DNA of 64,000 nucleotides from Glandiceps talaboti (Eukaryota; Hemichordata; Enteropneusta; Spengelidae). Positions 42,401-53,152 of the stretch are shown here, piece by piece. The notes under the pieces are model-generated. The model did not search any database and was not told the origin of the DNA. It worked only from the letters and a program-made list of their open reading frames with translations. A program made the translations under genes and the position numbers. Where the stretch lies: assembly GCF_964340395.1 (NCBI RefSeq), contig NC_135551.1, positions 29,756,455 to 29,820,454 on the forward strand, read 5' to 3'. Numbering within the stretch: the stretch's first letter is position 1; every line of letters begins with the position of its first letter.

Positions 42401-45400
42401 AGGGAACACTTTTTGCACTATTATATGCAGGGAACACTTTTTGCATTATTCTTAGCCTGGAATCCATACAGATAGGGATTTTAAAGTTTGGTTTTGAGAG
42501 GGAAAACCAAAATATAAAATCCCCATCCACATGAATTCCTGGCTACACTATACTATGCAAGGAAGGCTTTTCTAACAGCTGAATATCAGCTAGCCAAGAT
42601 ATGTCAGAAATTTATTCAACACTTTCAAAGTCTACCACTACACAATTTTGATGATCCTCATAAAAATGACAATAAATTTAATGTCATATTTTACTAAATC
42701 ATAATGCAAATATATATCATATAAATAACACATTACAAATCTGATATTTGAATCTGATAACTATTAAATTTGAATGATTACCATACACATATTGGTATGA
42801 ACAATAACAATATTCTAATTACCATGACCACAGCACAAATGGTGGCTTTTTATAAATCATTATATGGGTACAAATATCTACTTCATTAGGTGTTTGTTCT
42901 ATATACAATGTGCTCATTGTTAGTGTTGTATTTAGTTATTGATTTTTACAATCATGTAAAATAAACATTATATGAAAAGACCATATCTAGAGTTAAGACT
43001 ACTTATTATAGTGATAGACTAAAGGTAGCCCAGGTCATATTTACAAGGGGGTGGGGAGTTTTGTCACACCAATAGAGCTAAGACTGCTTGTACTGACTGC
43101 CTAAAGGCCGGGCCAAAAGGTAGCCCAGGTCATATTTACAAGGGGGTGGGGAGTTTTGTCACACCTATAGAGCTAAGACTGCTTGTACTGACTGCCTAAA
43201 GGCCGGGCCTAAAGGTAGCCCAGGTCATATTTACAAGGGGGTGGGGAGTTTTGTCACACCTATACAGCTAAGACTGCTTGTACTGACAGCCTACAGGTAG
43301 CCCAGGTCATATTTACAAGGGGGTGGGGAGTTTTGTCACACCTATACAGCTAAGACTGCTTGTACTGACAGCCTATGGGTAGCCTAGGTCATATTTACAA
43401 GGGGGTGGGGAGTTTTGTCACACCTATACAGCTAAGACTGCTTGTACTGACAACCTATAGGTAGCCTAGGTCATATTTACAAGGGGGTGGGGAGTTTTGT
43501 CACACCTATAGAGCTAAGACTGCTTGTACTGACAGCCTACAGGCCAGGTCTAAAGGTAGCCCAGGTCATATTTACAAGGGGTGGGGAGTTTTGTCACACC
43601 TATACAGCTAAGACTGCTTGTACTGACAGCCTACAGGTAGCCCAGGTCATATTTACAAGGGGGTGGGGAGTTTTGTCACACCTATACAGCTAAGACTGCT
43701 TGTACTGACAGCCTACAGGTAGCCCAGGTCATATTTACAAGGGGGTGGGGAGTTTTGTCACACCTATACAGCTAAGACTGCTTGTACTGACAGCCTATGG
43801 GTAGCCTAGGTCATATTTACAAGGGGGTGGGGAGTTTTGTCACACCTATACAGCTAAGACTGCTTGTACTGACAACCTATAGGTAGCCTAGGTCATATTT
43901 ACAAGGGGGTGGGGAGTTTTGTCACACCTATAGAGCTAAGACTGCTTGTACTGACAGCCTACAGGCCAGGTCTAAAGGTAGCCCAGGTCATATTTACAAG
44001 GGGTGGGGAGTTTTGTCACACCTATAGAGCTAAGACTGCTTGTACTGACAGCCTAAAGGTAGCCCAGGTCATATTTACAAGGGGGTGGGGAGTTTTGTCA
44101 CACCTACAGCTAAGACTGCTTGTACTGATAGCCTACAGGTAGCCCAGGTCATATTTACACGGGGGTGGGGAGTTTTGTCACACCAATAGAGCTAAGACTA
44201 CTTGTACTGACAACCTATAGGTAGCCTGGGTCATATTTACAAGGGGAGTGGGGGTTAGGAGGGTAGATATACAATTTACAAATTAGATTGCTATTTTTGT
44301 GGGAATGGGAGTAGAGCTGTGGCTATTCATTATAGTAACACAATGGACAGGTTTATGCTAATGATTCTGGGGATGTGGGAAGAGCTATAGCTATACATTG
44401 TTACATGACGCACATCCAATTTATATTAATTAACGGATCTACTGTATGTAACTTACATGGTTTGATAGAAATATTGTGTGGTCAGTGTGAGATGACATTC
44501 TTATTTTCACCTACAAGTACTTGTAAATTGAACTTGTTCTAATGTGGCAAGTCAAGTCATACTTACTACTTACCAGTTCTAAAATTATCACAATTTTACG
44601 ACTAACTGACATCGATGTACCTAAACTGGGTTACTAAAACTAAGTGCTGGGTTACTAAAACTAAGTGAAGAGGGGGTAAGACAAAATGTTTTTAAAAAAT
44701 TGGAAAGGATAAGACAGTGAGCAGCAATAAATTCTCATCATGAAAGTGGCATAGAAATGTCAATTTCCATGGCAACAAGAGTGGTATTGTATTTAAATCA
44801 GCTGTTAATAATAACAGCCATTAATATTCACTCAGGGTATGTCATCATTTCTCACAAACAACAACCTATTTATGGCAGAATGAGATAAATCTAATATCTC
44901 CCAATATAATATTACAAATTATGACTTCAACACTAAACTTAGTAATTTTTAAATTCATTATATACTAATAAAACACAACATCAAATTTTGAAAACAATTT
45001 AAGCAAACTTCAGAATTTTGCATTACATTAATTCTTAGATGTTCTTCATCATAAATTATCAATACTATTCTACTTGGGTGTTTTACGCAGCAGCGCAATG
45101 AATCTGGTTCGATCTGGTATACTGTAAACCGTACAAAGGGAGACTTACGGGAAGTGGGCTGGTGAAGGTCAGTGGGTCAGATATACACATTCATGGTATA
45201 GGTATCTCAGTCTTGCATAATACCATACTTCATTCACCTAACGGACATTTCCCTTCCCGACATGCTATTGTTCGTTTCCAGGAAGATATTTCCTTTAAAA
45301 TATCAGAATAAATGAAATCCTACTTACCATAATGGCTATGTAATGTCTATATTCAAAAGGTAATGGTCCATCTCCCCGAAGCATGAAGTTTTGGGTTTGG

Positions 45401-48400
45401 TAAAAATGTTCCGTGTATTGTGGATGGAATCCCATCACTTGGGTAATATTGTCCAGTCGACTCGTCGATAGGAAGACGTCGATATAACACCGTCCTTGCT
45501 GTAATAGAGAACAATTACACATGGTTGGTCTCTACAATCAGCTGTAAATTGATGAATCCTTCGATTCAAGCACCAAATCTTCCAAATAATTTATCCTGGC
45601 TTGTAAATGTCTGAGTCTTTCCACAATGTGTATGGTAGGGTATATCAGGGGCCAGCCAGCCTCACGTCCTCAGCTGCCCCTGTGGCTTCAAAGACCAGTA
45701 TTGTGTACTGTACAATGTACGCTACACACGTCTCATATTAGATAAAAGCACCACTGTACTGAAAGCCGGTCTTATTTTTGTGCAATATGACAACTACTAT
45801 CTCCTGTTGTCTGAGTTGTGTATGATTCAAATCAGAAGGGTTTAAAATGAGCCTTGGTTGATAAAAAATAGTCACCAGAATAAAGCCAACATGTTGAAGG
45901 CGAGAACAAGCTGAGGCAATATGACAGCTGATTTAAAATGTTTGCCCAACACAAGCCCTAACATTCAGAACATGTACATCAGGCGACATACTCATGAATA
46001 TGTAAATTAGAAGAATTCACTATACGTGGGTGTGAGTGGGAATATTTTGAAAGGGGCACTTTATAAGGTCATTCACATAAAAGTATTATGCAAGTACAAT
46101 ACAAATGGATCAGTCCTATCATTAACATGTTGGAATTATTCAAAATGCAATAAACCTGTAATTAATTCAATCCAGAGGAGGTTATTGGCTAGAAGAAACA
46201 TGTTTTCTATTTCTTCAACTGATATACTGTATTGCATCATCTTGTTGAACTTAGCAGAATTTAGACGGAGACAGGCTACTACTATTTACTGACATTGACA
46301 GCCACAATTATGTACATTATACACACAGTAGTGCATTCCCTGCAATGTAACCAACTTGGCACACAACTGACACACAGTAAGTTCTAGTGATGCACAAAAA
46401 AATTATTTTCAACCTATCCTATATGGTGCCAGTGGGTGACCAATGATGTTCTGTATTAAAGCCAACTTACACCATTCTTGCAAAGCAGAGCTGTTATTTC
46501 TTCGGCTACACTACGAAATAACCACTTGGATGGAGCCGTAAAAGAGGCTGTGGTTTATGACGATGACTTGTACTAACACAACACTAATTCTTGTACTGCA
46601 ACAATCATCATTGTGTTTAGTTTATAGTTTATAGGTTACAGGAGCACAAACATGGAAGAATCCTGTATTCTGTTCATAAAGTTTTCCAATTTTTTTTATA
46701 TTTTACATTATGCATTATTTATGTGGAAAAATACATTTCTATGTGGCACTACTAATTAACTTATGGTTTAAAAAGATCATAACTAATTAGTAATAATTAA
46801 TATGTATATCTATTGTTTTCAAACGTCATAACTAATTAATAATAATTAATATGTATATCTATTGTTTTCAAACATCATAACTAATTAGTAATAATTAATA
46901 TGTATATCTATTGTTTTCAAACATCATAACTAATTAGTAATAATTAATATGTATATCTATTGTTTTCAAATATCATAACTAATTAGTAATAATTAATATG
47001 TATATCTATTGTTTTCAAACATCATAACTAATTAGTAATAATTAATATGTATATCTATTGTTTTCAAACGTCATAACTAATTAGTGGAAATTAATATATA
47101 TAGTTGTGTAATTTATTCCCTATTTATAAACTATTTCTATATTAAAACAATTTTTTCACCAGTTCAGCAATTCAGCAATGGCATGATATTCATTCAATAA
47201 TGTTGTAGACCCAAACCAGCAAGTTCAATGACCAAATATATTTGACTTGTAAAGTTGTACCCAAAACAACAATTTGTCTGATAATGTAATATCTCTACCC
47301 ACGTACATAGAAGGTAACCTTGTTGACTTTTTCATCCAGAATGACAGATTTAATCACAAAATTTCCATGTACGTTGATTCAAAATCTGAAAAGTGAATTA
47401 CTCAATTTGTGGTAATCTAGCAGGATGAAAGGTTTTCGTTTTAAGACAGAAATCTTGTCACTTTTGGTTTTTGTTACTACCTAATTACGATCATGTGAAA
47501 TCATAACTCATGCAATTCACTTTAAGGTCAGCAGTCCATCTATTCTGATAATTCTCAGTGTACTTCAAAGTTGACATAAACATCATCGGCATTTGTTGAC
47601 GTGAACTTTATGTGGTTACTTTTTCTGATCGAATTATATTCTTGCTGAGATTTTTGAATTCTATAGCCCCGAGATTTGTCTTGCTGCTATCTATATCCCA
47701 GAGACCAGTTTTGGTGTTATCTGAAGCCCAGAGACTTGCCTTGGTGTTACTATCTCAAAAGCTCTCCATACCTACATCTGCTGGAAAGAGCTTCTTGAGA
47801 TATTATAACCAAGACAAGTCTCAGGGCTAGTTTCTTGAGATAGTAACACCAAGACAAGTCTCTGGGCTAACTTCTTGAGATAGTAGCACCAAGACAAGTC
47901 TCTGGGCTAAGACTTCTCTTCTAGTAATAGGAGGAGAAATCTGTTACAATTTTCAGTTTTCTATCTTTTTACTTCAAAATACATATTACTTTATGTTGGA
48001 GGCAAGTGACTTTATTAGTTTTTGATTTTGACATCTGTAAGCTCATTTGGTGTGTGTATTCATACAAACTTTAACAGCCTAGAGACTTGGCTATCTGGCT
48101 CAACAACGTCTCATCACATTAACTTTTCCCAATATATACCCAATGTAGAGGCAAATAACATTTACTGCAAAATCATTGCATCATATTGCCTTGTTTTGAA
48201 GGATGATGCAATATATTTTACATAGTATGTTCTGACCTAAACTGACAGTATTAAATCACCTGTGACATCATTTATAGACACATACATGTAGGTAGACAAA
48301 CCAAAACAACAGGAAATGAGCTTCCCTATGATAGTGTGCTTTTCATCCCACTTCCTGTACATGTTAACCTTCTTCACCCACATTATTCACTAGGGATGTA

Positions 48401-51400
48401 CCAAATCAATTAAAGGTAGGGTAGTTCCTACAGTTGTGGTAGATAACAAATTACTTTAATATCAGTGATTTTGCTGCTCAAGGGGGTTCTAAATTTGTGA
48501 ACAAGTGAATTGGGGAATTTGATGAAATATGATATTACTTCCTGTGTGAAATTACAATAGCCATAATTGTGTAATAACGTACATAATGTTTATTACATAA
48601 TTATGGTATTTATTATTTCACTAATAGCATACATTGGCCCCATGATTTATTTTGGATACTACACTACATGTATGAGACAATGTACTTGCTGACCTAGCAA
48701 AAAATTCGTTTACATTACACATTGTATCAGATTCAACTTTAGATCCAAACAGACACTTGAAAATTGTTACCTTAAACTTTGAACAGTACACTTGGATCAA
48801 CAGCTTAAATAATCCAATATTATAATTTACCCACACAGACGAATTCTAAGTTATTTGAAGAGACTTATTTAATTTATAATTACTCCCTTCCTTTAGTATT
48901 AGTAAGGTCGTATATGAGAGTGAGTAGTACGGGACATTCATGGTGGTGGTGGTGGTGGTGGGAAGGATAGAGGTGGAGGTGGTGGTGGTGGTAAGGATAG
49001 AGGTGGTGGTGGTGGTGGTGGTAAGGATAGAGGTTGTGATGGTGGTGGTGGTGGTGGTGGTGGGAAGGATAGCGGTGGTGGTGGTGGGAAGGATAGAGGT
49101 GGTGGTGGTGGTGGTGGTGGTGGTGGTAGAAGTAGGACTGGAAGAACTATGGAGCACAAGAAGAAGAAAAATTATTTACATATTGTCAAGATAACATTGT
49201 GGTAGCCCAGAGACTTGTCTTAATGTTACTATCAGTCACAAAAAGCTGCTCTCTAGCACTTCTTGTGATAATAATATATAAAAAGACAAGTCACTGAGCA
49301 AACACTGGCAGATACATGTAAGGGCAGATTTTTAATGGAAGAAGATTTTTTTAAGATAGTCATCTGTCTTTACATTCACCTCTGTGTGTACACTTCATTA
49401 CAACATACTGTACATTCACTCTATAATAATTATTTGGCATGCATTGTCAATTTTAATGAGTTTTTTTAATGATGTTTTGAAGCAATGACATATTTGATTG
49501 TAGTCCTTGTTGCAACAAGGTCTACGTTTTTCAAGTGACAATAAAAGTTGCCTAGATGATAATATTGGTCACAAAATTATGTCACACGTAGACACATAGT
49601 TAGAGGTCACTCATTAAGTCGGGACATATCACGTGAATTTTAGAATTATTGCATATCACTTGATGTTTTGCTAATATCTTTTTTTTTGTCAGATGGCCAA
49701 ATTAGACAGTTGTCTTTTTGTTGTTTACGTTTTTTGACAGACTGAGACCAGAATCAAAGGGTTAGCTATCATCATAAACTTTTATGCAAAAGTTATTCAA
49801 ACAAACTGACTGACTGACACTGTGACAGCATTGATGACACTGGGTTTGCATTAGCCTTCAGATGTGTTTATCTCTGGCTAGACAATACCATTTGTCAAAA
49901 TATTAGGTAAATTTGCACAATATATTGTACAGCCCCAGATAGCCATGTGCTAAATTATTTTGTACATGTTGTACGAGTACACACACCAAATGTGACTTGG
50001 AGATTGATGACAAAGCCTTGCCTTTCTACTACTAGCTAGTCTGGATGCCAGTGTAGTCTCTAAACCATCAATGTGGACTCTGTGGAAGTGTAAATCGTAA
50101 CGACTCTGTATAGGGACTAGACTAACTACTAACTGAATCTGTGACTCGCATCCACTAATAATCTAGCAAAAAGACAGACTAGGAAGGCCCAACAATTAAT
50201 ATATATACTTGCGTTAAAGGCAATGTGAAGCAGATTTAAGTACAAGGCAAAGGTCTAGAATTCCTGCTAAAAAAAAATCTATCTTTTGAACAAGAATTAC
50301 TGGTAGCCTTATTCTTGGCACAAGTTATTTAGAAATAAGAAATGCCCACATAAACATAACATTTTATACTCAGATCATGAAAATTGAGAAAGGTCAACTG
50401 TTCATGTGGTTTAAATTACCATCATAACATAACTTTACAACTAATATTTGTTATGTTTGTAAAATTGTACACATCAGTATGCATAGTAACAGTAACTGTA
50501 CCACGGGTATGTTTGTAAAACTATACATGTTAGTATGCAACCTGCCATGACAAATTAGTTCTGACTTCTGACTGACAGTTTGTTTTGTATCTAAGTATCA
50601 CAATGGCAATAGGCCAAAACATAAGAACACTTCAACACAGTTTTAAAGACTGGAATAGAATGACTTGCACAATACCACAAGAATTTCAAAAAGTATAACT
50701 ATGGCAAAAATAGATTAGGATCACACTACCAGGAGGGTGGGGCGGGGGTGGAGGTGGAGATGGAGGTGGGGGCCACTGCTAGGCACACTGCAGATTTGAT
50801 TGTATAAAACGTTGCATTCCTATGATACAGCTTCTGGTATGAGACTGTATCTTCTTTTGGGTTATGTGACAAGCAATCTGTAGATATCGTACATGTCATG
50901 CTGCCAACTGGCAAGAGAAGGCCGGCTGATGAGGGCAGAACAATATGACATATTTTAGTATCTACATGCCTACATGTAGATACACTTCAAAACCTTCATA
51001 CAGGTCCACATTTCTATCTTGCAGTAACATGATCAGATGTAACTAACCTATTTAAAGAAAGGTACTGATAACAATGAAAACAACAGAGACTATTGTGTTC
51101 ATAAAAAGAACAAGTACGAAAGGTGGACTTCGTGACTTACTGCACGTACATGTAAAGGTAGTAATAGTTTAGAGGCTGTGGTATTGAATCTACTTCTCAC
51201 GAGAGATTGTTGTAGCCACAGATAGCTTCTTAGACTAAAGCAATAGTCATAACAGTCCTACTTCTAAAGTATTAACTATGACACAGTCAATCTATAAAAG
51301 CTTTCTCTTCACTTGACCAAGGTTCAGTTATGAAATTATGATAGCAACTGTCAGAGAAAACTAATATGCAAAGTTTATTTACAGAGTTTCCCTTACAGAA

Positions 51401-53117
51401 AGATTCTCAAACAAAATACTATCATTATTGAAAATTTCATCTAAGGCTAATATTTGCTTATTTCATTAGAAAACAAAAACATGAAAATAAATAGTGACTA
51501 AAATTTCTTCTAAATTATCATATACACAATTAGGCCCAGTAATTATCTGTCTGTCTGTCTGTCTATATATCTATCTCGTTCGCTCTCTCTTTCTCTATCG
51601 ATCTATCTATTAATCTAACAAACTTATATAGCACCAAATATCCAAAGTTACACAATATTCAGTGGTGCTTAGAGTTACAAAGAAAATGAAAATGCTCTTT
51701 GAAAGATGTGTTTTTAAATATAAATGTAAGATACGTCGTGTTGTTCAGCCTTATATCAGACACGAATAACTGTATCTTACAGAGTACAGTCCTAAATGAC
51801 TTTTGACATGTTCATGCAATTTGATCCAAGCAAGTCAGAGGGTATATGGAATGCACAATGAAGTCATGCATCAAGAACAATAGCTGTGTGTTAGATCATA
51901 TTTACCTTGACGTCATCTACTGAGGACATAACATTATCAGTATGCACTGATCGTACCACTACACAATTTACATGGTTGACAATTTCTACTTTTAAAGTCG
52001 CATTGTTAAATGCTTCAAATCTCTGATTGAAATGTGTTAGATCACCATGGACACCGTCGATGATTTCCTGTAATGTTGCACTGCACACAATATCGTTGTC
52101 GAATCTCTGGTCTAAGTCAATTAGACACAATAGTGTACCTCGTATCTCTGATCTCAGGGAGTTAGAAACAGCAGAGTTGTATCTCCGATCAAACTGAGTT
52201 AGACACGGCGTAGGTGATATCGCTGATCTGCGAGTTACATATGGCATAGGTCGTATATAATATCTGATCTGAAGTGAGACACACATACGGCATGGGTCGT
52301 AGATGTGTGAGATTTAAGTGAGCTAGAAACAGCGTAGGTCATACATCTGAGCTAAGTGAGACACACGGCATATGTTATATCTTCGATCTAAGTGAGTTAG
52401 ACACAGCATAGGTTATCTTCAACATTTCAGGGGCTTTTCAGTATGTTAAACAGGACAACAGAAGTGATGACATAAGTTGACCTGTGGTGTGGTGTGGTAT
52501 TCAAGTGACTTCAACTTCATTGATTAATGTCACACAGTTACATATCACCTATCCAGTATGATAGATCACAGCACAGAATAATTGCAAGGTAGCTATAGCC
52601 GAAGCCTTTACATGTGTGTATCAGATGATTCACAACTAATTACCACCAATGTAAACGAGCGAGATCACCACGTAGAATATACCTGCAATGTTTCAGGTAC
52701 ATGTGTATGTGATGAAATACATCACTAATGAATAAACACCAGTTAGATCAAAATGTTGAACAACCACAATATACAGGTATGCATTGGGTGATGCACGATT
52801 ACATATCACTGATCTAAATGAGCTAGATCATAACACAGGACAACTGAAATATTACAGGTGTGTATTTGATGGTACAGTATGCAATGTACATGTACGTGTG
52901 GTGCAACAAATCCCCCTTGTTCCCTCTGCATAAGTAGAGAGCCTGGAACACCTAGTACCATGAGAGGACAGTACTATGTCAGTAACACAAGTATTTTGCT
53001 GCAAAGTCCAAAATGTAATGAGATCACTTTGATAATGTGACAAAAGTAGCCCTTATTTCCAAGTTGGCATTTATGCACTACAGCTGACCAGTAACTTATT
53101 ACCATGATCAGCAACAC

Positions 53118-53152
<35 letters not shown>

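Noticed and set aside
43020-44255. CRISPR-like array (regular repeats)
   Set aside because: Units are contiguous 82-bp tandem repeats with no unique spacers, in an animal gene intron.
51905-52068. Possible extra phase-0 sestrin exon (frame ending SSVDDVK before gtaaat)
   Set aside because: Borders look plausible, but the frame runs into the degenerate repeat at 51990-52440, the peptide has no sestrin counterpart, and the microexon already joins in phase to 45498.
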